A stretch of DNA of 64,000 bases from Sphingobacterium kitahiroshimense (GCF_025961315.1 NZ_JAOQNK010000001.1:868001-932000); one strand, 5' to 3'; positions 55,693 to 64,000 are shown, counted from the first letter of the stretch. Numbers and translations are program-made. The notes: a model not told the origin generated them from the sequence alone.

Positions 55693-56160
55693 TTATAAGC
55701 TACACCAAAGAGCTATAAAATCATTAAGAGCACAACTTGGTCAGATAGGAAATTCCCTTTTTTCCCTTATTGTATTGTACTTTCAGATCGTAAAATGATT
55801 TACTAAAATTCGATGAACTTATAGTATTAAATAAACGTAAAAGGTTTATACAGATTTTAAAATCGCATCCCTTGCCCATTTATTAGCAGTACAATTTTAC
55901 CTAACGTCCACAAACTTAGTAACAAAACACGATTAAAGAAATAAGAATAAAGAAAGTTATTTTGATCGAAAAATGATAAAAACCTTTCAGTTTGAAGTAT
56001 ACCCCTGAAATAGAAGAAGGAGATACTATTTGTATCTCCTTCTTCTATCATAAGCCATTTGAACTTATTTAAATCTCAACAGATTAATATGTTTACAATA
56101 AAACGTTCAAATCAGTTATATATAAAATCATGTCAGGAACAAACTTTAAATTTTCCGCCG
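55693..56160. other. Gap beyond the SusD remnant
   Basis: About 470 bp of AT-rich sequence with no supportable gene. It includes the long hairpin at 56010-56048 and a 64-codon minus frame that runs through that hairpin and looks spurious. I could not recognise further SusC or SusD remains here. Confidence 0.5.
56010..56048. terminator. Long perfect hairpin downstream of the response regulator
   Basis: Perfect 16-bp stem ATAGAAGAAGGAGATA/TATCTCCTTCTTCTAT with a 7-nt loop. It lies 113 bp past the stop of the single-domain response regulator on the minus strand; a short TTT follows on that side. Terminator is the likeliest reading. Confidence 0.6.
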
Positions 56161-56517
56161 TTAAGAATTATTTTTGACAACATCAACCATGTGATCCAGA
56201 TCAAACGGTTTTTCGATATAGTCATCAGCTTTACAATCTTTTGCTGTTTGAGGCAAATCATATGATGTTGAAGTAAGCACGGCCGATAAATCCTCTGTTT
56301 CTGGATCACTTTTCAACTCTTCTATCACTTTCGTACCTTTCTTCCCTCCCCGAATATGCTCATCTACTACCACAACATCGGGTTCGATCTTGTCGATATT
56401 TTCAATGGGTTCGGTTGTTAATGATGAAGTAACATCAAAGCCTTCATCCGTCAAAACTTCATCCATGATTTCAAGGATATCTTCATCATCCTGAATAAGC
56501 ACAACCTTTTTTTTCAT
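56161..56517 (-). CDS. Single-domain response regulator (CheY-like receiver)
   Basis: 118-residue stand-alone receiver domain. The acidic pocket is IQDDEDIL, the phosphoacceptor is Asp52 (VVVVDEHIRGG), the switch Thr/Ser lies in VLTSTSYD, and the conserved Lys is in YIEKPF. No output domain, and no kinase gene is adjacent, so its partner lies elsewhere. A 388-bp gap lies upstream. Confidence 0.93.
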   Translation of the reverse strand: MKKKVVLIQDDEDILEIMDEVLTDEGFDVTSSLTTEPIENIDKIEPDVVVVDEHIRGGKKGTKVIEELKSDPETEDLSAVLTSTSYDLPQTAKDCKADDYIEKPFDLDHMVDVVKNNS

Positions 56518-56905
56518 ATTTCCAACAATTTTGACACAAATATATAGATATAAAATTAATATTCTAATGACCTAATCAACACCTTTTAAACATGATAACA
56601 AATTGACAATCAATAAAATGTATAGTTAAATTTATATCACAAAAGTTTAACATAAACACACTAGTAGGATAATTAGAAAATTTTTTATAGAGCCATCAAC
56701 ATCTCGCGTTCTATTGCCAAGTAACAATTATAAACATTCTAATCTATTTATAACATCGAAAAATCTGGTTTAGTTAAAGCCGGAAGTACCTGGTCTCTAA
56801 TTTCATGTTCAATGCCCCCCCATTTAATAGATTCAAATGCATACAACATCTTACTGTTATCAGCACTGTATGCTGGCATTACAAAAATAAATTGATCATA
56901 CTATT
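56518..56905. other. Gap between the response regulator and the oxidoreductase
   Basis: 388 bp, AT-rich. It should carry the response regulator promoter on the minus strand. A 43-codon minus-strand frame at 56748-56879 is listed separately. No hairpin or other structure stood out. Confidence 0.4.
56748..56879 (-). CDS. Possible tiny ORF or gene remnant
   Basis: 43 codons, MPAYSADNSKMLYAFES... ending ALTKPDFSML, beginning 27 bp after the oxidoreductase stop on the same strand. Composition looks protein-like, but there is no recognised family and no clear ribosome-binding signal. It may be a tail gene of the operon, a remnant, or chance. Confidence 0.2.
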   Translation of the reverse strand: MPAYSADNSKMLYAFESIKWGGIEHEIRDQVLPALTKPDFSML

Positions 56906-58210
56906 TTAAATTGTAGGTAGCTTATAACCATTATGGTAAGATGCCGATATTAATTTATCAGCATCTTCAGTACCAAAAGACCAGGTTTCTTGGTTCCAAT
57001 AAATCTTCTTTCCCGTACGATAGGCAATATTCCCCATTTGCGAAAATATCGCGATTGCAGCCCCGTCCTCCACAGGACAGTTCAAAGTCGATGAATCTCT
57101 GCTTTTCACTGCTTCAATAAAATTAACCGCATGCAGATTCAAGCCGTCATCAACTGAACGCTGAAAAGCAATGCCATCCATGCGACCCTTTTCAGGAATG
57201 ACCTCCCAACCGCTTCGGTTAAGCACTAAAGTACCATTGTTTCCAATAAAAGCCACGCCATGATCCTTTCCATAAGGACCACCGTCAATACCTGTAGCAT
57301 GCTCCCATTGCACATTAAAACCCTCAAACTCATATACCGTGGTTAGCGTATCTGGAGTTTCGGCTGCATCTTGAGGATAAGCAAACTTCCCTCCAGATGC
57401 CATAATTGAAATCGGTTTAGTCGCCTTCATCCCTAGCAGTGCATAATCAAGCATATGAACACCCCAATCTGTCATTAAGCCACCAGCATAATCCCAATAC
57501 CACCTAAAATCAAAATGAAATCTATTCGGATTAAAAGGATGTTTCTTTGCAGGACCCAACCACAAGTCATAATTCACACCTGCTGGAACCGGCCCATCAG
57601 GTTTAACAGGAATACTTTTCATCCAACCTTGGTATGCCCAAGCTTTTACCAAGCGGATCTTACCCAGCTTTCCGGAATGCACAAATGCTACTGCATCTCG
57701 AAAATGTTGTTGACTGCGTTGCCACTGCCCTACCTGAACAATGGATTTACTTTTCTTTACTGCATCCACCATCGCCCTGCATTCAGCGATCGAATTACCC
57801 AATGGTTTCTCAACATAAACATCTTTCCCCGCCTGGCAAGCTTCTATCATCTGTAAACAATGCCAATGATCAGGCGTACCGATAACCACGACATCCACAT
57901 CTTTACTTTTTAATAAATCACGGTAGTTGTTAAAACCTTTTACCGAAATACCTCTTCCTTCAAGCTCTTTTATCCGCTTCTGTAAAACATTGTTGTCCAC
58001 ATCACAAAGTGCTGTACAGAAAACGTCTGGATGTTTAAGGATCGCATTCAAATCGGACCATCCCATACCGTTAATACCAATGGCACCAACACGAATTTTT
58101 TGCGTTGCACCCACTGAAGCATATAGCTTAGGAAATATAGAAGTTAGACCAGCTATTGTAACGACAGCTGTCGAGTTCTTAATAAATTTTCTTCTTGATG
58201 TGTTAGTCAT
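56906..58210 (-). CDS. Tat-exported Gfo/Idh/MocA-family oxidoreductase
   Basis: 434 residues. The Tat-type signal MTNTSRRKFIKNSTAVVTIAGL is followed by a Rossmann NAD(P)-binding domain (IRVGAIGINGMGWSDL, TALCDVDNN), the family motif YVEKPLGNS (catalytic Lys of EKP) and the C-terminal alpha/beta domain with WDYAGGLMTDWGVHMLDYAL. Exported members of this family in Bacteroidota act on sugars or sugar derivatives, some as NAD-dependent glycosidases. Substrate not known. No immediate sugar-gene neighbours; 460 bp of non-coding sequence lies upstream. Confidence 0.93.
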   Translation of the reverse strand: MTNTSRRKFIKNSTAVVTIAGLTSIFPKLYASVGATQKIRVGAIGINGMGWSDLNAILKHPDVFCTALCDVDNNVLQKRIKELEGRGISVKGFNNYRDLLKSKDVDVVVIGTPDHWHCLQMIEACQAGKDVYVEKPLGNSIAECRAMVDAVKKSKSIVQVGQWQRSQQHFRDAVAFVHSGKLGKIRLVKAWAYQGWMKSIPVKPDGPVPAGVNYDLWLGPAKKHPFNPNRFHFDFRWYWDYAGGLMTDWGVHMLDYALLGMKATKPISIMASGGKFAYPQDAAETPDTLTTVYEFEGFNVQWEHATGIDGGPYGKDHGVAFIGNNGTLVLNRSGWEVIPEKGRMDGIAFQRSVDDGLNLHAVNFIEAVKSRDSSTLNCPVEDGAAIAIFSQMGNIAYRTGKKIYWNQETWSFGTEDADKLISASYHNGYKLPTI

Positions 58211-58671
58211 AATTGTTTAAAATTTGTTGGTTAATTTGGTTGATCGAGCGATAATACAAAGGGTGTGCATCATTCTAGTTTATTTGTCTTAAAGACATTT
58301 AATACATAAAGAACCATATTTTATTCCAAAAAAACAAAAAAAATATCAAATTGAAATATATCAATTATATTTCGCATATTTCCTGCATCCTCAAAACCAA
58401 TGCTTTATCAGTTGCTACATCAATAAGACCAACCACACAGAATCCATATCCTGCATGCATGGCTGTATGAAGCTCTATAGTCCATGATGTAATTGGCCTG
58501 GAGCACATAAAAATGCTATTTTCAGATAGCTTGATAATAGAATTTCAAGCTTTGAAATGTGATTATTGTACCCTGATTTCTTTGATATTAAACATTTTTT
58601 AACTATCTTAACAAAACACTCAACAATTATCAGTTTCAAATTAAATTTCTGATAAATAAAATGTAAAAGTT
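58211..58671. other. Divergent intergenic region
   Basis: 461 bp between the minus-strand oxidoreductase and the plus-strand baeRF-like gene, so it holds both promoters. It is strongly A/T-rich near the oxidoreductase. A 47-codon minus frame at 58365-58508 (ELHTAMHAGYGFCVVGLIDVAT in its middle) reads somewhat like protein and may be a remnant. No convincing repeat or operator found. Confidence 0.4.
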
Positions 58672-59751
58672 ATGATATTAAAAGAACAATTACAGAAAAT
58701 CGCCAATGTAAAAAGTAATCCTTGTGTAACCATCTCGCTGAATACGCATCGTACTCACCCGGATAACATCACAGATGCAGTTTCCTTGAAGAATTTACTT
58801 AAAGAAGCCGAAGATAGATTAACAACAACGTTTGATAAAAAAACAATAGTCCCCCTATTGGAAAAAATACAAACGATAACTACGCAGATCGATCTCAATT
58901 ATAATCTGGACAGTCTCCATATTTTTCTCTCTAATGATACCGAAGAAATAATAAAATCAGCATGGGAAACAAGTCATGAAGGCGTACATATCTCCGAAAG
59001 ATTCGCTGTTCGCTCACTTATCAAATCCTATAATAGAAGTACAAACTATTTGCTGATGTTACTATCACAAAGTGGTGTACAAATTTATGAAGCCGTAAAT
59101 GATAGCATAGTTACTGAAATAAAGAATGATGACTTTCCCTTTCCGGAGAATACGCTTCAGGTGGCCAACGCAGATCAAGCCAGTAATGCCCGGAAAGTAG
59201 ATAATATGGTGCGTGAATATTTAAATACCGTCGATAAGGCATTCGTAAAACTGCATCACGATACCGGATTGGCTTGTGTGGTCATCAGTACAGAAGATAA
59301 TTATGTCAAATTACAAGAAGTAGCTGATATACCAGCGGCCTATATTGGACATGCTCCAATAAATTATAATCACGTTGCTCCTCATGAAATTGTAAAGCAA
59401 TCTTGGGAGATTATTGAAACATTACAAAAGCAGCAACGTACCGACGCCATCAGTCAGATGAAAGAAGCCGTAGGAACAGGTAAAGTACTGACGGATTTGC
59501 AAGAAATCTATCAAGCTTCCCTGGATGGTCGCGGGGAACTTCTAATTATTAATAATGATTTTTCCCAGCCTGTAGTCATGACAGACGAAAGAACATTTGA
59601 TCTCGTTGACGATGCGAACCTAGAAGATGCCATAGATGATATTGTTAGCAATATCGCTTGGGAAGTACTGTCTAAAAAAGGTCGCGTTGTATTTACAACT
59701 CAGACCGACCTAGCTGATTTAGGTGAGATCGCATTGCAAGTCAGGTATTAA
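58672..59751 (+). CDS. baeRF-like protein (bacterial archaeo-eukaryotic release factor family)
   Basis: 359-residue cytosolic protein. The opening QKIANVKSNPCVTISLNTHRTHPDN, the domain order (N-terminal mixed domain, central SGVQIYEAVNDSIVTEI strand pair, RNaseH-like middle with ACVVISTEDNYVKLQEVADIPAAYIG, and a C-terminal L7Ae-like part ending GEIALQVRY) fit the baeRF superfamily. These are bacterial relatives of eRF1/aRF1. There is no GGQ tripeptide, so peptide release by the canonical route is not expected. Family roles are predicted in ribosome rescue or stress and are untested. Monocistronic, with its own terminator. Confidence 0.7.
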   Translation: MILKEQLQKIANVKSNPCVTISLNTHRTHPDNITDAVSLKNLLKEAEDRLTTTFDKKTIVPLLEKIQTITTQIDLNYNLDSLHIFLSNDTEEIIKSAWETSHEGVHISERFAVRSLIKSYNRSTNYLLMLLSQSGVQIYEAVNDSIVTEIKNDDFPFPENTLQVANADQASNARKVDNMVREYLNTVDKAFVKLHHDTGLACVVISTEDNYVKLQEVADIPAAYIGHAPINYNHVAPHEIVKQSWEIIETLQKQQRTDAISQMKEAVGTGKVLTDLQEIYQASLDGRGELLIINNDFSQPVVMTDERTFDLVDDANLEDAIDDIVSNIAWEVLSKKGRVVFTTQTDLADLGEIALQVRY

Positions 59752-59788
59752 TAAGTGAGAACTATTAATACGATGCAAACAATTAACG

Positions 59789-59818
59789 AGGTGCGGGATA
59801 ATAAATTCCGCACCTTTT
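59789..59818 (+). terminator. Rho-independent terminator after the baeRF-like gene
   Basis: 8-bp GC-rich stem AGGTGCGG/CCGCACCT with an 11-nt AT loop, followed by TTTTATTTTA. It starts 38 bp past the stop. Confidence 0.85.
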
Positions 59819-59975
59819 ATTTTACTTTCAAAACCTTTTTTAAGACATGCATCAGTTCAGTTCCTTGCAATTACTTTAACATCTTTAGCGATTAAAAAAT
59901 TCATCGCTATTACATTTATATCGTATTTTTCCTATAGGTTTGATATTATAATAAGGAATAATTGAATACAGTCAA

Positions 59976-60824
59976 ATGATACAGTCTTTTTTACTCATTG
60001 GCCAATCAAATATGGCAGGCCGAGGTTACTTAAATGATGTACCTCAGATATTAAATGAAAATATTAAAGTTTTACGGAATGGCAGGTGGCAGATCATGTT
60101 TGAACCTATCCATAATGACCGCTCTACCGCAGGGGTTGGCCTTAGTTCTTCATTCGCAGCCTCATGGCAAGCGCACAACAAAGAACTTGAAATTGGACTC
60201 ATCCCCTGTGCAGATGGCGGCACAAGCCTAGATGACTGGTCTATTGGAGGTGCACTTTTTGATCATGCAGTTGCGCAGGCCAAGTTAGCGATGCGCAGCA
60301 GCCACTTAGCAGGCATACTCTGGCATCAGGGCGAGAACGATAGTTTTGCCCACACTGCGGCACATTATAGTGATAAATTTGAAAAAATAATAGCTGAATT
60401 ACGCTCACAATTGGACGCTCCGCATCTGCCTTTGATTATTGGTGAGATTGGAAACTTCTTAACAAACGGGCTTTATGGCCAATATTTTACAAGCTACCCC
60501 AAAGTCAATGAAGAATTGTTAAAGTATGCACAGTCACACGCACATTGTTATTATGTAACAGCCAAAAATTTGACTGCAAATGAAGATCAGCTTCATTTCG
60601 ATGCAAAATCTCAAAGAATATTAGGGGTTCGATATTATGAGGCTTTTGCCAAATTAAAGCACATAACTACACCATTATTAAATGAAAAAGCACGAGTAGA
60701 AGATCTATATAAAAGACCTATGACTGAAAATGAAAATAAGCTGCTCTTGCAACACAGATTTGGTTCTGGAGAGATTTCTCAAGAAGAATTTTTAATAAAA
60801 ATGAAAGCTCTTGGTATTTCATAA
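59976..60824 (+). CDS. SGNH/SASA-type carbohydrate esterase with C-terminal SHOCT domain
   Basis: 282 residues. The N-terminal ~215 residues are a sialate-O-acetylesterase-like SGNH domain: nucleophile Ser11 in LLIGQSNMAGRG, WHQGEND (block III), and the catalytic Asp/His in DQLHFDAKSQRILG. No signal peptide precedes it, so the enzyme seems cytoplasmic. The last ~35 residues (LLQHRFGSGEISQEEFLIKMKALGI) match the SHOCT short C-terminal domain, usually a binding or oligomerisation module. Joining the two is unusual. Likely removes acetyl groups from a sugar; substrate unknown. Confidence 0.85.
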   Translation: MIQSFLLIGQSNMAGRGYLNDVPQILNENIKVLRNGRWQIMFEPIHNDRSTAGVGLSSSFAASWQAHNKELEIGLIPCADGGTSLDDWSIGGALFDHAVAQAKLAMRSSHLAGILWHQGENDSFAHTAAHYSDKFEKIIAELRSQLDAPHLPLIIGEIGNFLTNGLYGQYFTSYPKVNEELLKYAQSHAHCYYVTAKNLTANEDQLHFDAKSQRILGVRYYEAFAKLKHITTPLLNEKARVEDLYKRPMTENENKLLLQHRFGSGEISQEEFLIKMKALGIS

Positions 60825-60933
60825 GTAGCACAAAAAATAATAACGTTTGATTTTATCATAAAAAAAAGTTTTCCAATACATGTATTAAATAAGAAATTCT
60901 AAAAAGCCCTTTTTAATCATTTCAACAGAACAT

Positions 60934-61473
60934 ATGCTGAACTTAAATTTTACAGATTTTCCAACGCTACATACAGAACGGTTAACATTAAAAAAAATAT
61001 TCAGGAAGAATTATAACTTCATTTATAAACTACATTCCGATCCAGTTACAAACAATTTTGTTGGCCGGGACAATGCGACGACTTTAAAACAGGCAGTCAA
61101 TTACATTGAAAGAATCAATGGAATGGTAAAAAAGAAAGAGTGTCTGTACTGGGTGATCACCTTAAGTAACAATGATACTTTAATCGGTTCGGTCTGTTGC
61201 TGGAACTTTGATCATGAATCTGATATGGTCGAGATTGGTTATGAAATGTTACCAGAATTTCAGGGAAAGGGCTATATGAAAGAGGCTTTACAGGCCGTTA
61301 TTAGATTCACTTTCAATAATTTGAAGGCAGCAGTAATTACGGCATTTCCTTCATCAGATAATAGCAGTTCTGTAGCAATATTGAAAAAGCTAAATTTTGT
61401 ATTTGAAAACCAGACTTATAACAACAAACACGTAAACATAGAAAATATAGTTACTTACACGTTAAGACCATAA
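60934..61473 (+). CDS. GNAT N-acetyltransferase (RimJ-like)
   Basis: 179 residues with the GNAT fold: opening LHTERLTLKKIF as in RimJ/RimL-type enzymes, the strand ECLYWVITLSNNDTLIGSVCCW, then the acetyl-CoA loop EMLPEFQGKGYMKEALQAVI (Q-x-x-G-x-G/A form) and SSVAILKKLNF. It transfers acetyl from acetyl-CoA to an amine, possibly a protein N-terminus or small molecule. It is convergent with the serine hydrolase gene; a symmetrical terminator lies between. Confidence 0.93.
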   Translation: MLNLNFTDFPTLHTERLTLKKIFRKNYNFIYKLHSDPVTNNFVGRDNATTLKQAVNYIERINGMVKKKECLYWVITLSNNDTLIGSVCCWNFDHESDMVEIGYEMLPEFQGKGYMKEALQAVIRFTFNNLKAAVITAFPSSDNSSSVAILKKLNFVFENQTYNNKHVNIENIVTYTLRP

Positions 61474-61490
61474 TCATAAAAACAGGTTTA

Positions 61491-61530
61491 AATGCCATAG
61501 TCTTAAATTTAATTTCCTGACTATGGCATT
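61491..61530. terminator. Inverted repeat between convergent genes, bidirectional terminator
   Basis: Perfect 12-bp stem AATGCCATAGTC/GACTATGGCATT with a 16-nt AT-rich loop, 17 bp past the acetyltransferase stop and 5 bp before the serine hydrolase stop. U tracts are short. Confidence 0.75.
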
Positions 61531-61535
61531 CAAGA

Positions 61536-63341
61536 TTATAACGTTTCTAAGATTTTACGGGCTTTTTCATTTTTAGTATTGATTTCAAGTACTTTTCGGT
61601 AGTTCTGCTTTGCTTTTCCTTTCTGTCCGTCTTTGAGATAAGCCTCAGCTAAACTATCGTAGACATTTTCACTCTCTGGATACAAGATCGTGTTGATGCT
61701 AAAAACAGCAATAGCCTGAGCATTTTTTTTCTGATGGAGCAGTTCATATCCTGTACCATTCAGAAAGCCTTCTGAAAGCTGCTCATGTAGGCTATCCTCT
61801 TGTTTTGCCTTTTGATATGCCTTTACACCTTTTTCAAAATGACCTTCTAAAATTAATGCTAAGGGTATAATTTCATCGCTGCCGATCTGAGGACTTTTAG
61901 ATCGAACAGTTTTATCAGCTAAAGTATGTACAAGTTCTTTTTTCCCAGAACTTGAATCCATATCAAAACTCACCTTGAAATTCCAGTCTCGCATAGCGAA
62001 TGTATTTTCTCCAACTTTGATAAGTTCCACCGGAGCATCCACATTGCGAACTGTCATCAGTTTACCATTTTCTTTATAGACTTTGATAAAACCATATTTT
62101 TCAAACTTGTAGCTCCCTAAATGAGCATTTAAATCATGCTGACTTAACGGCAGAATTTGATTAGTTGGTGCAATATAATTGGGCCAATGGTAGACTAATG
62201 CAACGGATCTCACGAGCTCATTGATAAACAGTGGTTTGTTGGTGTTTGTAAGAATCACAACTCCGTCACCGCTTGTTTTACTTCCAATAAAGCTACTACT
62301 AAACCCCTCATTCCAACCACCATGGGTCACATAAACCTCTCCGTTGTAATTTTCTAGAAAAATGCCCAAACCTATAAAAGGTTCAATAAACGGACTCGTA
62401 AATTCTTCTGCCATTTTTTTGGAAATTACCCTACTGCTTTTGCCACTAAGTGTATTTTGAATATCGATGACAAACTTAGCATAATCTTCGGCCGTAGACC
62501 ACAGACCCGCAGCAGCCTGCTCCGGATAAATATGGTATCGTCCCTCCACTTTACGTCCATCGACACCATAGGCTGTAGCTGTGAACTGTGCTTGTGCTGC
62601 TGGAAGTGGCTGTGCAAAACTGCTGTTGTGCATAGCAAGAGGGAGAAGCACTTTTTCACGCATAATAGACGTAAAATCTTTCCCCTCGAGGTCCGAAAGC
62701 ATCTGTTGCATCACCGTATATCCACCACCTGAATATCGAAAATTAGCCCCCGGAAGCTTATCAACAAAAACTGCAGGGGTATTGGAAGGTTTTACGCCAT
62801 TCAACACTTGAACAGCAGTAGGAAGAGGATCACTTACCTTATAACCAGGAAATCCACTTACTGTAAAACCAGCAGTATGGCTCACAATATTTTTTAGTGT
62901 AACTTTTTTCGATTTAGTCCATTCATTTTCAGAAACTTTCCATGACTTCAGATATACATTAACATTACTATCAGGGTCTAACTTTCCCTCTTCCACGGCT
63001 TTCAAAGCCGCATAAGCGCTTACAGGCTTACTCATCGAAGCTACCTGGAAAAGCGTTTTTGAAGTTACTGGCGTTTTAGAATCAAGATCTGCATAGCCAT
63101 ACGTTTTACTCCAGATAACTTTTGAATCTTTGATAACAGCTATACTCACCCCTGGAACGTTATAAAACTGCATCCGGGAAACGATATCCCAAGAAGCTTC
63201 GCCCTCAAAACGGACTGGTGGGATTAATCCAGCTTCGACCTTGGAAATACCTTCCTGAATCGTCATGTGGGTCTGTGCAGAAGCAGTTCCTACCAACATT
63301 CCGAGAATAATTGTAAGGGAGAGCGGTTTTATAATCATCAT
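61536..63341 (-). CDS. Secreted serine hydrolase (class C beta-lactamase/esterase fold) with TPR tail
   Basis: 601 residues from Met at 63341, which opens the signal MMIIKPLSLTIILGMLVGTASAQ; the frame extends to 63395 without adding a better start. The beta-lactamase-like domain (~40-380) has the nucleophile motif SMSK (in LFQVASMSKPVSAY), the second motif YSGGGY, and HGGWNEGF at the KTG position. A beta-rich linker follows (~385-500). The C-terminal ~100 residues contain TPR-like helices (YDSLAEAYLKDGQKGKAKQNYRKVLEIN). More likely a peptidase/esterase than a resistance beta-lactamase. Confidence 0.92.
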   Translation of the reverse strand: MMIIKPLSLTIILGMLVGTASAQTHMTIQEGISKVEAGLIPPVRFEGEASWDIVSRMQFYNVPGVSIAVIKDSKVIWSKTYGYADLDSKTPVTSKTLFQVASMSKPVSAYAALKAVEEGKLDPDSNVNVYLKSWKVSENEWTKSKKVTLKNIVSHTAGFTVSGFPGYKVSDPLPTAVQVLNGVKPSNTPAVFVDKLPGANFRYSGGGYTVMQQMLSDLEGKDFTSIMREKVLLPLAMHNSSFAQPLPAAQAQFTATAYGVDGRKVEGRYHIYPEQAAAGLWSTAEDYAKFVIDIQNTLSGKSSRVISKKMAEEFTSPFIEPFIGLGIFLENYNGEVYVTHGGWNEGFSSSFIGSKTSGDGVVILTNTNKPLFINELVRSVALVYHWPNYIAPTNQILPLSQHDLNAHLGSYKFEKYGFIKVYKENGKLMTVRNVDAPVELIKVGENTFAMRDWNFKVSFDMDSSSGKKELVHTLADKTVRSKSPQIGSDEIIPLALILEGHFEKGVKAYQKAKQEDSLHEQLSEGFLNGTGYELLHQKKNAQAIAVFSINTILYPESENVYDSLAEAYLKDGQKGKAKQNYRKVLEINTKNEKARKILETL

Positions 63342-63400
63342 ATTTATCTTGGCTAAAAGTAAAAATTGAACACTGAATTCCTTTATGATTTGCAAATGAA

Positions 63401-63847
63401 TTACTGATATGTAGTAATCGATTGGGAGACTTTCCAGTTACCGCCGTCATTGACCAAAGTTACAAGATCATTCTTAGTAAATCCTTCAAATTGCATTGTT
63501 ATTCTCGCTACTTTATAATCAGCGGAATTCTCTACGATTATGGTACTCGTTTTACAGTTCAGTTGATCTCCTTTTTGTTTTTTTAAGAATGAGACGACTT
63601 CTGAACGACTATTGGTCCGCCCTTCTTTTGCGTTTATCTTTTGGGTGAAATCTGAAGTAAAAAGTTTTTCCAGCCCTGCTGATTCACCCGCAGTCATAAT
63701 CGCTACGTAATGGTCGATAGCTAGCGCTGCTGTCGATAGATTGACAACTGTTTTTTTATTCGGTACTTTTGGTTTTGCGGTTGCCATAGTGAAAGTCGAT
63801 ACTACGATCAAGGCTACTGCTACGAATGTGTTTGCTAAAGTTTTCAT
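63401..63847 (-). CDS. Secreted NTF2-like (putative lumazine-binding type) protein
   Basis: 148 residues: signal peptide (to about residue 24, ending TMATA), then an NTF2-like cone fold. ALAIDHYVAIMTAGESAGLEKLFTSDFTQKIN is the opening helix pair, and the closing strands are ARITMQFEGF and NDLVTLVNDGGNWKVSQSI, the usual 'D.l.L.k..g.WkI...' end. Such domains often bind small ligands. It lies 59 bp upstream of the serine hydrolase on the same strand and may be co-transcribed with it. Confidence 0.85.
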   Translation of the reverse strand: MKTLANTFVAVALIVVSTFTMATAKPKVPNKKTVVNLSTAALAIDHYVAIMTAGESAGLEKLFTSDFTQKINAKEGRTNSRSEVVSFLKKQKGDQLNCKTSTIIVENSADYKVARITMQFEGFTKNDLVTLVNDGGNWKVSQSITTYQ

Positions 63848-64000
63848 AATGTCTTTATTTTATATTGATGGTTAGTCGTTCTTTTATTGATTCAAAAATA
63901 GTTTGTAAATCAATCAAACACGATGACATTTAGACTAAGCTCAGGAAAAACTCGGTGAATACACGGAATTTATAGGTGAGAATATGTACATCAACCTGAA

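Noticed and set aside
55857..56051. 64-codon minus-strand frame
   Set aside because: It runs through the arms of the 56010-56048 hairpin and has no family resemblance.
57515..57885. Plus-strand frames opposite the oxidoreductase
   Set aside because: Antisense to the NAD-binding and EKP motif region of the Gfo/Idh/MocA gene.
61536..63341. Antibiotic-resistance class C beta-lactamase
   Set aside because: The SxxK motif is present, but the second motif is YSGG and HGG replaces KTG, and there is a long TPR tail; this fits peptidase/esterase-type serine hydrolases better.
1..64000. CRISPR arrays, tRNA or rRNA genes, insertion sequences and prophage
   Set aside because: I saw no regularly spaced repeats, no tRNA-like cloverleaf, no transposase and no phage structural genes in reading both strands; a dedicated scan was not possible.

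Overview
The window looks like chromosome from a Bacteroidota bacterium, most likely Sphingobacteriaceae (Sphingobacterium or Pedobacter-like). The evidence is AT-rich DNA with A/T-rich leaders in place of clear Shine-Dalgarno sites, two complete SusC/SusD pairs, many short lipoproteins with a lipobox Cys, an ECF sigma/FecR pair, and a LytS/LytTR two-component pair. I saw no rRNA, tRNA, CRISPR array, phage or insertion sequence. Species assignment is inference.

Layout. 1-4.7 kb: an RND efflux operon (AraC regulator, periplasmic adaptor, AcrB-type pump cut by the left edge). 4.9-6.3 kb: two lipoproteins. 6.4-20.9 kb: a polysaccharide utilization locus (PUL), all on the minus strand: SusC, SusD, two surface-glycan-binding-type lipoproteins (DUF4959/DUF5126/DUF5000 and DUF4998), a clan GH-D alpha-galactosidase-like enzyme, a GntR-type regulator with a sugar-sensing domain, a sodium/solute symporter and a GH95 alpha-L-fucosidase-like enzyme. 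A perfect dyad sits just upstream of susC. 21.2-27.0 kb: the four-gene ligase-associated DNA damage response operon (MBL exonuclease, ATP-dependent ligase, Lhr-type helicase, PdeM), with its genes overlapping or 1 bp apart.

27.1-30.8 kb: a plus-strand three-gene operon encoding an N-formylglutamate-amidohydrolase-like hydrolase, a DUF1704 (QEGLA-motif, MATCAP-like) metallopeptidase and a GshB-like ATP-grasp ligase, closed by a strong terminator. Its function is unknown, and it is the most interesting system here because it combines a ligase, a carboxypeptidase-type enzyme and an amidohydrolase. 30.9-34.0 kb: WYL regulator, DinB-like protein and SulP transporter.

34.2-43.3 kb: a second Sus-type locus (ECF sigma, FecR, STN-SusC, SusD) whose enzymes are a purple-acid-phosphatase-like phosphoesterase and a glycerophosphodiester phosphodiesterase. 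It therefore looks aimed at phosphate esters rather than glycans. 43.5-46.5 kb: an outer-membrane protein and a LytS/LytTR pair. 46.7-51.8 kb: small unknown proteins, mostly secreted or lipoprotein, including one DUF6624 protein and a possible frameshifted gene. 52.0-55.7 kb: a GH116-like glycosidase, an unusual RbsD/FucU-like lipoprotein and a SusD C-terminal remnant, probably a decayed PUL. 56.2-63.8 kb: single-domain response regulator, Tat-exported Gfo/Idh/MocA oxidoreductase, baeRF-like protein, SGNH esterase with a SHOCT tail, GNAT acetyltransferase, serine hydrolase with a TPR tail, and an NTF2-like secreted protein.

All functional assignments rest on motifs and family resemblance read by eye. 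No database search was run.
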